Assembly (NCBI RefSeq): GCF_014385435.1
Contig: NZ_JACSUD010000001.1
Span: 465,596 to 529,595, forward strand
Direction of reading: 5' to 3'
DNA: 64,000 nucleotides
From: Alloprevotella sp. Lung230
Lineage (GTDB): Bacteria > Bacteroidota > Bacteroidia > Bacteroidales > Bacteroidaceae
The translations under genes were made by a program, and so were the position numbers. The notes beneath the pieces are model-generated. The model was not told the origin of the DNA, did not search any database, and was given only the letters and a program-made list of their open reading frames with translations. Each line of letters opens with the position of its first letter. Within the stretch, counting starts at the first letter, position 1. This document shows, in pieces, positions 34,479 to 43,505 of this stretch.

Positions 34479-36524
34479 CTATTTTCCCAAGCTATCCTCC
34501 TCGTTTGCTTTTTGTTTTAAGAGGTTAGACACTTCCCACGCAAGATAGTCGCTAACTGTTTTCTTAAAGTCGGCAAGTGTAGGTTTGGTATCTATGGGTG
34601 CAATTTGGTTCCAATCGGCTCCATTTTGGGGGTCTATAGTTCCTTCATGATATTCTTTTTCTGTCAAAATCTTAAGTTTATTTTTACCAAAACGAACAAG
34701 ATTAACTACTTCCTCATAACGTTCCTTGGCATGATCAGTATCTTTTATATTTACACTTGCTTTCCTTCTATTGGAACGTGTATAACCATCGATAGAAAAA
34801 TCAATAAATTTAACGACATCGTCTTTCTTATGCGCCTCATTTATACGGAAGACATAGATGTTGGTCTGTACATTTGACTTACCTATAAACAAGTCGCTAG
34901 GCATTTTTATACTTGCCAAGAGAGTGTTACGTTTAAGAATACGCTTGTTGTATTCCGTAGCTCTACCCGATCCTGTTGAACTTTGTATAATAATAGCAGC
35001 ATACCCTTTTTGCATCATACTCAAAGCTTTTTCTACAAAATTCATTCCATTTCCCAAAGAGGAATAAGGAGGATTCAGTACGAAAGCATCAGCAGGAAAT
35101 TGTTCTTTGGGTTTTCCATATCCATATTTGCCATCAAAATCTTTTAGCGAATCCTTATTTAAAATATTAGAACTTCCATCACCCATCAATATCATATTGA
35201 GAATTGCAAGCATATAAACACTTGGCAAAAGTTCAATACCTAAAAGTTGTTCGGCTTTGATACGTGCTTCCTTTTTGGCTAATTCGTTAGGCGAATCAAT
35301 ATTGTTTTTAGCATCAACGAGCATCTCGTTCATTGCAGCTACAAGCAAACCTGCAGAACCAGTCGCAAAATCCCAAACGTATGAATCCTTATTTACTCGT
35401 GCTAACTTAACTAAAAGAGTAGCTACATATGAAGGAGTAAGTACAACATCATTAAGTTTATCTTGTGAAAAGCCTAACCAGCCATACATTTCATTGAAGA
35501 GTTTACCTGTAAAGTCTGTTGTTAGTCCAATTTTATAGTAAATCCCCAAATCATCTACTATATTTGTAAAAACACGTTTCAGTTGGCTTTCTCCATTTTC
35601 TACCTTATTCACATTCTCCGCAGTAAGAGTATTCTGCAAAGTTCGGATTATCAAACCTCGCTTTGCATCTGGCAAATTCTTTTCTTTTAAGAAAGCTATT
35701 ATTTTGCGAAGAATTATTTCACCATCAGTATTACCTTGCTCAACAGACGATTTCAAATCTTCTTTCTCAAGTGGACTTACTTTGCCTGCTATTCCCAATG
35801 TTGCAATAATAGATGCAGCAACAAGGTATACCCTATCATTTTCACCAAGTCCTTTTTCGTTTTGGTAAATATGATTGTTCAGTTTTACAAGACTTGCCGT
35901 TATTTCTTGCTCTCGTTTTGCCTTAAGATTATCTAATTCTTCTTGTGTAAGACTTAACGATTCTATTTTTTCAATGAAGGCATCAAAGTTATTTGGAGCT
36001 AAGAAAGATAAGTCAGTAAATGTTCCAACTTCTTGCCCTACACCTAAATTCTTTCGTGAAACATAATAAACGCCTATTTGATGCTGTATCTTCCCAAACT
36101 CATCTTTATAGCCCGTCATACCAATTGCTATTATTTCCGTATAGCTGGTATAATGGAGGAGTGCGTTTGCATAGTGTACTGCTCCGTTTACTGCGTATGA
36201 GTTGATATTCTTAAAGTTAGGCTCATTCTTTGCATTTTTATTTTCTACTCGCCCATCAGCATCTAACTTTACCAGTTTATCCTTATATCCTTTATACTCA
36301 ATAAGTACAGGATAATAATTAAGTTTCTTATCTTGTAAAAGCAACTTCGCATCTGGACGATTAGCCCCACTGCCACCGTTCTTACTGAAGTAGTCAGAAA
36401 GAGCTTTGTCGATTTCGGTATTTAAAGACTCTTGCTCAAGTTTGTAATCCAACTTATACGATTTTAGCCAACCATTAGCCAAATCTGCTATATTAGGTTC
36501 TATTGATTGTACGCTTTTTGCCAT
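34479..36524 (-). CDS. BcgI-like fused endonuclease/N6-adenine methyltransferase
   Basis: About 681 residues from the ATG at 36524 (MAKSVQSIEPNIADLANGWL); ATGs up to 36569 overlap the Fic gene. The N-terminal part has RPDAKLLL (Asp 58) and PVLIEYKGYKDKL (Glu 76, Lys 78), a PD-(D/E)XK nuclease core. The middle has the N6-methyltransferase motifs: DFATGSAGLLVAAMNEM (SAM binding) and AFVLNPPYSSLGNGM (catalytic NPPY). A single chain with cleavage and modification domains plus a separate S subunit is the BcgI plan (type IIB/IIG-like) rather than type I. Cleavage on both sides of the site is known for BcgI; whether it applies here is inferred. It is followed by the S gene after a gap of about 60 bp. 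Confidence 0.85.
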   Translation of the reverse strand: MAKSVQSIEPNIADLANGWLKSYKLDYKLEQESLNTEIDKALSDYFSKNGGSGANRPDAKLLLQDKKLNYYPVLIEYKGYKDKLVKLDADGRVENKNAKNEPNFKNINSYAVNGAVHYANALLHYTSYTEIIAIGMTGYKDEFGKIQHQIGVYYVSRKNLGVGQEVGTFTDLSFLAPNNFDAFIEKIESLSLTQEELDNLKAKREQEITASLVKLNNHIYQNEKGLGENDRVYLVAASIIATLGIAGKVSPLEKEDLKSSVEQGNTDGEIILRKIIAFLKEKNLPDAKRGLIIRTLQNTLTAENVNKVENGESQLKRVFTNIVDDLGIYYKIGLTTDFTGKLFNEMYGWLGFSQDKLNDVVLTPSYVATLLVKLARVNKDSYVWDFATGSAGLLVAAMNEMLVDAKNNIDSPNELAKKEARIKAEQLLGIELLPSVYMLAILNMILMGDGSSNILNKDSLKDFDGKYGYGKPKEQFPADAFVLNPPYSSLGNGMNFVEKALSMMQKGYAAIIIQSSTGSGRATEYNKRILKRNTLLASIKMPSDLFIGKSNVQTNIYVFRINEAHKKDDVVKFIDFSIDGYTRSNRRKASVNIKDTDHAKERYEEVVNLVRFGKNKLKILTEKEYHEGTIDPQNGADWNQIAPIDTKPTLADFKKTVSDYLAWEVSNLLKQKANEEDSLGK

Positions 36525-36537
36525 AATCATTATTTTT

Positions 36538-37497
36538 TTATTCTTGTTCATAATAATATGAATAATCAATACCTTTCATGAACATTTCTCGGTCATCAAT
36601 CTTGGTGGTGAGTGCAGGCAGTACCAAAGCTTTGATGTGTGTACTATCAGAAACACTCTCACGCATTGCGCTCAGATATTCATTTTTATTTATCTGACTC
36701 CAATCCACACACCGTTTGAGAGAACGCTTCAGCATGAGGTCAAGCCAAATACGAGTGCTGCGACCATTACCCTCCATAAAAGGATGGGCGACGTTGCATA
36801 AATTCGGCTGCACTCGACCATTTGTGAACGAGTTCACATGGTGCTCATTGGCACGAATTTTCATTTCAACATATTTGTCCATTATCTCGTTGAAGGTTGT
36901 TTCTGGCATTCGCTCTATTGCTTGCAGGGTTTCAGGGAAATGCATACAATTAGCAAAGGTAAAACCACCTTTTGAAATATTCTTGGTACGGATTTGTCCT
37001 GCAAAGTCATACAGTCCTCCAAAGAGATAAGCATGTATTTGTTGTAAACATTTGATTGTACCTGGGTCTACAGTCTTTAAGATACCACTTTCAAAAAGCT
37101 GATAAGCCTTTTTCTTGCTCTGTCCGTCAATAGTGTTATCACTATAGAGGAACCAGTCGAGAAAGTTCGTAGCCTTGGTATTGTTGATATGCTTTGCCAA
37201 AAGGGTTACACCCTCTGCATCAAACGTATCTGTCTTATAAGACTTCCCGTCAGAGGCTTTTAGCTTCAGTTGGTTAGTGCTACTAACCAACTGACTATTT
37301 TCTTTTCTTAGTTTGGTTTTGAGATACTTCCAATAGTTTCTCGTCTTTTGGTAATCATCTTGCTCGTTAATCGCAGCAATGATGTCCAGCACAGAGAACC
37401 ACCACTTACTGTGTTCCTCGTCCCACACCGCCCTAACTTCACGGTCGTTGAAAAAACGAATAGATTTTTTATGCTCTACCATAATAAAGTTACTCAT
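36538..37497 (-). CDS. Bro-N/RhuM-type N-terminal domain fused to Fic domain
   Basis: A 319-residue protein. Residues 8-110 (IRFFNDREVRAVWDEEHSKWWFSVLDIIAAINEQDDYQKTRNYWKYLKTKL) resemble Bro-N/antirepressor DNA-binding domains. Residues 150-300 form a Fic domain with VAHPFMEGNGRSTRIWLDLML, the complete HPFxxGNGRxxR motif needed for AMP transfer. TNGRVQPNLCNVAHPF gives the preceding helix. No inhibitory (S/T)xxxE(G/N) helix was clearly seen. It lies between the XRE regulator (8-bp overlap) and the RM gene (same strand), so the three form one operon. It may modify or regulate the RM system, or act as a back-up toxin. Confidence 0.82.
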   Translation of the reverse strand: MSNFIMVEHKKSIRFFNDREVRAVWDEEHSKWWFSVLDIIAAINEQDDYQKTRNYWKYLKTKLRKENSQLVSSTNQLKLKASDGKSYKTDTFDAEGVTLLAKHINNTKATNFLDWFLYSDNTIDGQSKKKAYQLFESGILKTVDPGTIKCLQQIHAYLFGGLYDFAGQIRTKNISKGGFTFANCMHFPETLQAIERMPETTFNEIMDKYVEMKIRANEHHVNSFTNGRVQPNLCNVAHPFMEGNGRSTRIWLDLMLKRSLKRCVDWSQINKNEYLSAMRESVSDSTHIKALVLPALTTKIDDREMFMKGIDYSYYYEQE

Positions 37498-37696
37498 CTG
37501 GGGTGTTAATCAATTCCTTTGGATTCACCTGCAAGATCTCTGCTATCTGGAATGGTAATTCAAGGCTTGGCTGTCGACGATTGCAAACGTATGAATTCAC
37601 AATAGTGAAACTCTTACCAAGTTTCTCCGCAAGCCATGTCTGCTTAATCCCTTTCTCGTTAAGCACCTCTTTAATTCTATTAGTTGGAGTTTCCAT
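37490..37696 (-). CDS. XRE-family regulator of the BcgI-like locus
   Basis: A 68-residue HTH protein from the ATG at 37696: NRIKEVLNEKGIKQTWLAEKLGKSFTIVNSYVCNRRQPSLELPFQIAEILQVNPKELI. It is strongly similar to the proteins at 15914 and 53206. It overlaps the Fic gene by 8 bp. Upstream on the minus strand TATATTTG fits a -7 element, inside a region (GTTTGCAAATATAGTAAATTT) resembling the operator before the MORC-like locus. A control role (C-protein like) for the RM operon is likely. Confidence 0.85.
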   Translation of the reverse strand: METPTNRIKEVLNEKGIKQTWLAEKLGKSFTIVNSYVCNRRQPSLELPFQIAEILQVNPKELINTPDE

Positions 37697-38088
37697 AAAT
37701 ATCATCTGATAGTTTGCAAATATAGTAAATTTTCTTATATGAAACACTTAATAAGAGGAAAAAAATCGGCTTAATGGTCAAATGTACTCCTGAAAAGGGG
37801 CATAATGCTCTCTTTTTCACACCTTTGTAGGTGTTCATCGTACTATTATGGAAAATCATCGTAAAAAAAGTGTCAGAAATGCGGTTCTCATGATGTAATC
37901 CGCAAAGGAGTTAAACATGGTTCCTCATATTGGTATTGCAAGAGTTGCCAATGCTATTTTAGTGGTCGTGAAAAGCCTAATAACCCCAATTCAGTTTAAG
38001 ATCCCCTCCTTTTTACTCAGCTTATAGTCCACAACGATTCTTTCGACCTTGTTGTAGGCCGAAGATTTATTGTTTCACGCAAGTAAAT
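37697..38088 (+). pseudogene. Intergenic region with a zinc-ribbon transposase N-terminal fragment
   Basis: In the plus strand at 37877-37999 a short frame reads CQKCGSHDVIRKGVKHGSSYW and continues YCKSCQCYFSGREKP before a stop: two CxxC pairs forming the zinc ribbon that starts several IS transposases. GTAGGTGTTCA at 37826-37836 lies just before it and matches the ends of the MITE at 24436. The rest of the transposase is absent. The remaining bases to 38088 show no gene. Confidence 0.6.
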
Positions 38089-38690
38089 TTAGAAAAGTGT
38101 GAGCTGTTTCACTTCTGCTTCTCCCTCCATCTCAAACTCCATATTGATAGAGGGTTTTGTGTCGTAGAAAGCATAAGCCGCCATTCCTGCCAAAAGATTG
38201 ACAATAAAGTTTGAGATACTTCTGTGGCGGGTATGAACAATCTGTGCCACGTTCTTGAGCATATCGTTAATGGTTTCGATAATGCTTCTTTTGCGGAGCA
38301 TGATTTTGTCGTGCACATCCATTAAGCGGTTCTTCATATTAGTGCGTATTCCCGTAACGATGCATAGTACCACCCCATCGTACTTTTCCCCTTATGAGCA
38401 TAGCCCTTGAAGACACGATTGGAATACTCTCGCTTGTTTTCGCACACAGGAATACGCGTCGAATCGATAAAAGTAATCCCCGTACATTCTCCCATCAAAG
38501 CTAATTTAAGGAAGAGCAAAAGTGGAATCGCCACTCGTGGCATACGTTCTACAAATCGGGTATACGAAAGAAGGTTAGGGAACTCTTCTTTAAGTTCTCG
38601 ACAGACATAGAAGAGATAGAAATGTTTGAAATTTCGAAACGTATTGCTGTGGGACAATACAAGGATGGTAATCATTTCTGCATCGCTCAT
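38089..38690 (-). pseudogene. IS982-family transposase remnant with internal deletion
   Basis: The N-terminal piece (38334-38690: MSDAEMITILVLSHSNTFRNFKHFY, LMGECTGITFIDSTRIPVCEN, FKGYAHKGKSTMGWYY) and C-terminal piece (38089-38373: NMKNRLMDVHDKIMLRKRSIIETINDML, the catalytic Glu region) belong to one IS982 transposase. The central catalytic part (the DDRKP/DKGYI region present in the 3130 copy) is deleted and the two pieces are in different frames. The element cannot transpose itself. It lies directly upstream of sufC, where sufB would be expected. Confidence 0.85.
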
Positions 38691-38802
38691 TCTTCCCTTT
38701 CTATTGCGGCGTTTAGGGGTGTTTGGAGAGGGATTTGAAAGCGAAACCGTACTTTCAAAATCGAAGTGCGGCCCACCTTTTCATTTTGTTTGTAAAAAAG
38801 GA

Positions 38803-38833
38803 TTTGTTAGGCGGAAAGAAATGAGTAACTTTG
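38803..38833 (+). promoter_or_regulatory. Promoter of the suf operon
   Basis: TTTG (38803-38806), a 19-bp spacer and TAACTTTG (38826-38833) match the Bacteroidetes sigma consensus (-33 TTTG, -7 TAnnTTTG). The start codon of sufC is 37 bp further. Confidence 0.8.
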
Positions 38834-38869
38834 CACAATCAACTCTATTCAGAACAAAACAGAACAAAA

Positions 38870-39625
38870 ATGCTCGAAATACGTAATCTGCATGCCGCAG
38901 TAGAAGGCAAAGAAATACTCCGTGGCGTCAATCTGACCATCCGCGATGGAGAGGTGCACGTGCTGATGGGCCCCAACGGCTCCGGCAAGTCCACCCTGTC
39001 CAATGTGCTGGTAGGCAACCCTAAATATGAAGTGACGGAAGGCGAAATCATCTTCAACGGAAAAAACCTGCTCGACCTCTCGCCCGAAGACCGCAGCCAC
39101 GAAGGCATCTTCATGTCCTTCCAAGCGCCGATTGAAATCCCCGGAGTGTCGATGACCAACTTTATGCGCGCGGCCATCAACGCCAAACGCCAATACTTCG
39201 GACAAGAACCGATGGGGGCGGCCGACTTCCTCAAACTCCTTCGCGAAAAGCGCAAACTCGTGGGATTGGATGCCCACTTCATGAGCCGTGGGGTGAACGA
39301 AGGTTTCTCGGGCGGCGAGCGCAAACGCAACGAAATCTTCCAAATGGCGGTGCTCGAACCCACGTTCTCCATCCTGGACGAAACGGACTCGGGGCTGGAT
39401 GTCGACGCCCTCCGCATTGTGGCCGAAGGGTTCAAACAACTGCGTACGCCTCAGTCCTCGGCCATGGTGATTACGCACTACCAGCGGATGCTCGACTATC
39501 TCCAGCCCGACTTCGTGCACGTACTGGTCAAAGGTCGCATTGTGAAAGATGGCGATGCCTCCCTCGGCTACGAAATCGAAAACCGCGGTTTTGACTGGAT
39601 CAAAGAAGAAGTGGAAGCCCAATAA
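38870..39625 (+). CDS. sufC: Fe-S cluster assembly ATPase SufC
   Basis: A 251-residue ABC ATPase from the ATG at 38870 (MLEIRNLHAAVEGKEILRGVNL). Walker A GPNGSGKSTLSNVL, the Q-loop SFQAPIEIPGVS typical of SufC, the signature EGFSGGERKRNEIFQ and Walker B ILDETDSGLDVDAL are all present. It powers the SufBCD scaffold. Own promoter upstream; sufD follows after 12 bp. In most Bacteroidetes sufB precedes sufC, but here the upstream DNA is IS remnants. Confidence 0.95.
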   Translation: MLEIRNLHAAVEGKEILRGVNLTIRDGEVHVLMGPNGSGKSTLSNVLVGNPKYEVTEGEIIFNGKNLLDLSPEDRSHEGIFMSFQAPIEIPGVSMTNFMRAAINAKRQYFGQEPMGAADFLKLLREKRKLVGLDAHFMSRGVNEGFSGGERKRNEIFQMAVLEPTFSILDETDSGLDVDALRIVAEGFKQLRTPQSSAMVITHYQRMLDYLQPDFVHVLVKGRIVKDGDASLGYEIENRGFDWIKEEVEAQ

Positions 39626-39637
39626 ATTCGTCTGCCC

Positions 39638-41023
39638 ATGTCCAGTGTCCAACAATATCTTGACCTCTACCGCGAACAACGTGCGCTGATAGAGCAGAAC
39701 AGCAGTGCGCCACTCAACGCCCGGCGTGCCGAGGCGGCCAAATGTTTGTCTCACCTTCCGCTGCCCACCCGCCGCGTGGAGCGCTACAAGTACACCGATG
39801 CCGAAGCGGCCTTCTCGCCCGACTTTGGTCTCAACCTGCACCGGTATGCCCTGCCGGGCGAACAGATGCTTCCCTCCTGCCGCGTACCGGCGCTGCACAC
39901 CTTCCTGATGCACGTCAACAACGATGTGGTGTGCCCATTGGCCGACGATGTCGTGCTGCCCGAGGGCGTCACCATCATGAGTCTGAACGAAGCCGCGCAG
40001 CACCACCCCGACCTCGTGGCGCGCTACTACCACCAAGCCGCCGCCCAAGAGCCGGCCAATGCCCACAAGCACACCGACCGCATCAAGCGCGATGCCGTCA
40101 CGATGCTTAACACGCTACTGGCGCAAGACGGCATCTTTGTGCACGTTGCCCCTGGTGTGAAGTGCGACCGCACGCTGCAAGTGGTGTTCCGCGCTTCGGC
40201 CGATACCGACTTCATGTCCAACCGCCGCGTGCTCGTAGTGGCCGAGGAAGACAGTCAAATCGACCTCCTCTTTTGCGAACATGCCGAAGGTACCCACCGC
40301 TACCTCAGTACGCAGGTGACGGAAATCTTCACCGCCCCCCGAGCCGAGGTGAACCTCTACACGCTCGAAGAGACACACGCCCACAACACGCGCTTCTCCA
40401 ACATCTACGTGGAGCAAGAGGCCGACAGCCGCGTTTCTATCAACGCCATCGCCCTGCTCACCGGAGTTTCGCGCACGATGGTCAATGCCCGCCTCCTCGG
40501 TCGCGGTGCCCACTGCCAAACCACAGGAGCGGTGATTGCCGACAGCCACCAGCGCGTGGACAACAGCATCCTCGTTGACCACGTGGCTGAAGCCTGCACC
40601 TCCGATATGCTCTACAAATATGTGCTCGACGGCGAAAGCGAAGCCGCCTTTGCCGGAAAAGTGCTCGTGCGTCCCGGTGCACAACAGACGCTCTCTCAAC
40701 AGACAAGTGCCAACATCTGCATTTCGCCCACGGCCAAAGTGCACTCGCAGCCGATGCTGGAGATTTATGCCGACGATGTGAAGTGCAACCACGGTTCGAC
40801 GGTCGGTAAACTCGATGAAGGCGCTCTGCTCTACCTCCGCCAGCGCGGTATCCCCGAGAAGGAGGCCCGTCTGCTCCTCCAGCACGCCTTCATCAACGAT
40901 GTGCTGCAGCGCGTCCACCTCGACCCGTTGCGCGAACGTCTCTCCTACCTGGTCGAACAGCGCTTCCGCGGCGAACTCTGCCACTGCCAGTCGTCGTGCG
41001 AGGGATGCTCGTCCGTTCGCTAA
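39638..41023 (+). CDS. sufD: Fe-S cluster assembly protein SufD
   Basis: A 461-residue SufB/SufD family protein with a helical N-terminus (NARRAEAAKCLSHLPLPTRRVERYKYTDAEAAF) and the right-handed beta-helix with HNTRFSNIYVEQEADSRVSINAIAL and the conserved C-terminal KCNHGSTVGKLDEGALLYLRQRGIPEKEARLLLQHAF. It pairs with SufB and SufC to build and hand over clusters. The tail CHCQSSCEGCSS is Cys-rich. I assign SufD rather than SufB because the SufB-specific N-terminal Cys region is missing. Confidence 0.93.
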   Translation: MSSVQQYLDLYREQRALIEQNSSAPLNARRAEAAKCLSHLPLPTRRVERYKYTDAEAAFSPDFGLNLHRYALPGEQMLPSCRVPALHTFLMHVNNDVVCPLADDVVLPEGVTIMSLNEAAQHHPDLVARYYHQAAAQEPANAHKHTDRIKRDAVTMLNTLLAQDGIFVHVAPGVKCDRTLQVVFRASADTDFMSNRRVLVVAEEDSQIDLLFCEHAEGTHRYLSTQVTEIFTAPRAEVNLYTLEETHAHNTRFSNIYVEQEADSRVSINAIALLTGVSRTMVNARLLGRGAHCQTTGAVIADSHQRVDNSILVDHVAEACTSDMLYKYVLDGESEAAFAGKVLVRPGAQQTLSQQTSANICISPTAKVHSQPMLEIYADDVKCNHGSTVGKLDEGALLYLRQRGIPEKEARLLLQHAFINDVLQRVHLDPLRERLSYLVEQRFRGELCHCQSSCEGCSSVR

Positions 41024-41082
41024 ACATTTCTCTCGGATTCCTTGGCAAGGCCTGAGCAATCCGACTTTTCCCTCCCCCCATC

Positions 41083-42291
41083 ATGCAACATTATCGTGAC
41101 GACTTCCCCATCCTTGGGCGCGAAGTCTACCACCGTCCGCTCGTCTACCTCGACAACGCCGCCACCACCCAGAAGCCGCGTTGCGTGGTAGAAGCGATGA
41201 CGGCGCAATACTACGAAACCAACGCGAACGTGCACCGCGGTGTGCACTTCCTCTCCCAGCGCGCCACCGACCTGCACGAAGGGGCACGCGAGGCGGTGCG
41301 GCGCTTCATCAACGCCCGTTCCACGGCCGAAATCGTCTTCACCCGGGGGACGACCGAAAGCCTCAACCTCGTGGCCTCCTCCTTCGGCGAAGGTTTTCTG
41401 AAAGCGGGCGATGAGGTCATCCTCTCCACGATGGAGCACCACTCCAACATCGTGCCGTGGCAACTGCTGCGCGAGCGGAAGGGCATCGTCCTCAAGGTCA
41501 TCCCCATGGACGACCGCGGCGTGCTCGACCTCGACGCCTACCGCGCCCTCTTCACCGACCGGACCCGACTGGTGAGCTGCTGCCACGTGAGCAACGTCCT
41601 CGGCACCATCAACCCCGTGGCCGAAATGGCGCGCATCGCCCACGATGCCGGCGCCTACTTCCTGGTGGACGGCGCCCAAAGCGTGCCCCACTTCCCCGTC
41701 GACGTGCAAGCGCTCAACTGCGACTTTCTCGTCTTCAGCGGCCACAAGATCTACGGCCCCACCGGCATTGGCGTGCTCTACGGCAAGGAAGCGCTCCTCG
41801 ACAAGATGCCCCCCTACCAAGGCGGCGGCGAGATGATCGCCCGCGTCACCTTTGAACGGACCACCTACGAGCGACTGCCCTTCAAGTTTGAAGCCGGAAC
41901 GCCGGACTATGTCGGCACACACGGTCTGGCCGCCGCCCTCGACTACGTATCGGCCATCGGGATGGAGCGCATCGCCGCCCACGAAGACGACCTCACGCGC
42001 CACTGCATGGAGCGGTTGAGCTGCGAAATCGAAGGCATACGGCTCTTTGGCGAAGCTCCCGCAAAAACCTCTGTCGTGGCCTTCAACGTGGGCCATCTCC
42101 ACCCCATGGACCTGGGCACGCTCCTCGACCGCCTCGGCATCGCCATCCGCACCGGCCACCACTGCGCCCAGCCCCTCATGGCCCGTTGCGGAGTGGAGGG
42201 AATGGCCCGCGCCAGTTTTGCGCTCTACAACACCCGAGAGGAGGTCGATACCTTCGTCGATGCGCTCCGCCGCGTAGTCCGGATGTTCTGA
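41083..42291 (+). CDS. sufS: Cysteine desulfurase SufS
   Basis: A 402-residue PLP enzyme. YLDNAATTQKP opens the fold; HHSNIVPWQ, VDGAQSVPHFPVDVQ, FSGHKIYGPTGIGVLYG (PLP Lys) and RTGHHCAQPLM (catalytic Cys) are present. It releases sulfur from cysteine for Fe-S clusters. It follows sufD by 59 bp. If the sulfur operon at 55-64 kb needs a desulfurase and has none of its own, this housekeeping enzyme could supply it. Confidence 0.95.
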   Translation: MQHYRDDFPILGREVYHRPLVYLDNAATTQKPRCVVEAMTAQYYETNANVHRGVHFLSQRATDLHEGAREAVRRFINARSTAEIVFTRGTTESLNLVASSFGEGFLKAGDEVILSTMEHHSNIVPWQLLRERKGIVLKVIPMDDRGVLDLDAYRALFTDRTRLVSCCHVSNVLGTINPVAEMARIAHDAGAYFLVDGAQSVPHFPVDVQALNCDFLVFSGHKIYGPTGIGVLYGKEALLDKMPPYQGGGEMIARVTFERTTYERLPFKFEAGTPDYVGTHGLAAALDYVSAIGMERIAAHEDDLTRHCMERLSCEIEGIRLFGEAPAKTSVVAFNVGHLHPMDLGTLLDRLGIAIRTGHHCAQPLMARCGVEGMARASFALYNTREEVDTFVDALRRVVRMF

Positions 42292-42327
42292 GTACCGCTT
42301 TTTTTTCAAATCCTTTCATCCCAACCT

Positions 42328-42645
42328 ATGCTCCTTACCACCACCCCCACCATCGAAGGACGTCCTGTCGTGCAATACCTCGGCATCGTCACGTCCGAAA
42401 GCATCATCGGCGCCAACTTCGTCCGCGACTTCTTCGCCAGCATCCGCGATGTCATCGGCGGTCGCTCCGGCTCCTACGAAAGCGTGCTGCGCGAAGCCAA
42501 AGATGCCGCTTTGCGCGAGTTGCAACAAGAAGCCGAGCGTCTCGGTGCCAACGCCGTGGTCGGTGTCGACCTCGATTACGAAACTGTCGGCGGAAGCGGC
42601 TCGATGCTCATGGTCACCGCCAGCGGAACAGCCGTCATCATCTGA
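42328..42645 (+). CDS. YbjQ family (DUF74) putative heavy-metal-binding protein
   Basis: A 105-residue protein: [48 protein letters not shown], then [21 protein letters not shown] and [13 protein letters not shown]. These are the conserved blocks of the pentameric YbjQ family. Its function is not settled. It lies 36 bp after sufS. Confidence 0.9.
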   Translation: MLLTTTPTIEGRPVVQYLGIVTSESIIGANFVRDFFASIRDVIGGRSGSYESVLREAKDAALRELQQEAERLGANAVVGVDLDYETVGGSGSMLMVTASGTAVII

Positions 42646-42737
42646 GTCGACACCCGACACCTCACTGCCTCAACGCGTCCTGTGCCCACTGCCACAGGGC
42701 GCGTTTGAGCACCCCACCCACCTCAACGCCTCAGTCC

Positions 42738-43370
42738 ATGTCCCTCCTTCCCCTCTACAACACCCGCGGCCTGCTCGAAGCCGGTTGCGACGAAGCCGGC
42801 CGTGGCTGTCTGGCCGGTGCGGTCTATGCCGCCGCCGTCGTCCTGCCGCCCGACTACTGCAACCCTTCGCTCAACGACTCCAAACAACTCACCGCCGCCC
42901 GTCGTTACGCCCTGCGACGGGAGGTGGAGCGCGATGCGCTGGCCTGGGCGGTGGGGGTGGTGTCGCCTCGGGAAATCGACGAAATCAACATCCTCAACGC
43001 CTCCATTCTGGCCATGCACCGCGCCCTCGACCGCCTCAAAGTGCGCCCCGAGTTTGTCATCGTCGACGGCAACCGATTCCACCCCTACCGCCCCGGCGCC
43101 ACCCTCGACAGCTCCGACCTCTCCCTCCTCCCCGAGCCCCTGCCGCACGCTACCCTCGTCAAGGGCGACGCCCGCTACCTCGCCATCGCCGCCGCCTCCA
43201 TTCTGGCCAAAACCTACCGCGACGACTACATGGCCGACCTCCACCGGGAGCATCCGCAATATGGCTGGGTGCGCAACGCCGGATATCCCACCCGCGAGCA
43301 CCGCGCCGCCATCGCCGAGCACGGCCCCACCCCCTTCCACCGCCGCTCCTTCCGCCTCCTTCCGGACTGA
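42738..43370 (+). CDS. rnhB: Ribonuclease HII
   Basis: A 210-residue protein from the ATG at 42738; a longer frame upstream would run through ybjQ and sufS in another phase. The active-site set is visible: GCDEAGRGCLAG (Asp, Glu), FVIVDGN (Asp) and the YLAIAAASILAKTYRDDYM block, with the C-terminal HPQYGW and YPTREHRAAI. It removes ribonucleotides and RNA primers from DNA. Normal length; 92 bp after ybjQ. Confidence 0.94.
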   Translation: MSLLPLYNTRGLLEAGCDEAGRGCLAGAVYAAAVVLPPDYCNPSLNDSKQLTAARRYALRREVERDALAWAVGVVSPREIDEINILNASILAMHRALDRLKVRPEFVIVDGNRFHPYRPGATLDSSDLSLLPEPLPHATLVKGDARYLAIAAASILAKTYRDDYMADLHREHPQYGWVRNAGYPTREHRAAIAEHGPTPFHRRSFRLLPD

Positions 43371-43505
43371 CCTTCCGCTCCCTTCGCACCAATATGCCGC
43401 CGTATTTGAAATCCGCTGCCGGAAGGCCCAAAACAAGATGATATCATTTTCGCCCAAATATGATATCATCTTCCCCCCGTTTCTTCTCCAAAATCCCCAC
43501 CCCAC

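Noticed and set aside
38849..42309. Long minus-strand frames opposite sufC, sufD and sufS
   Set aside because: The plus-strand suf genes are unambiguous; the antisense frames are compositional shadows.
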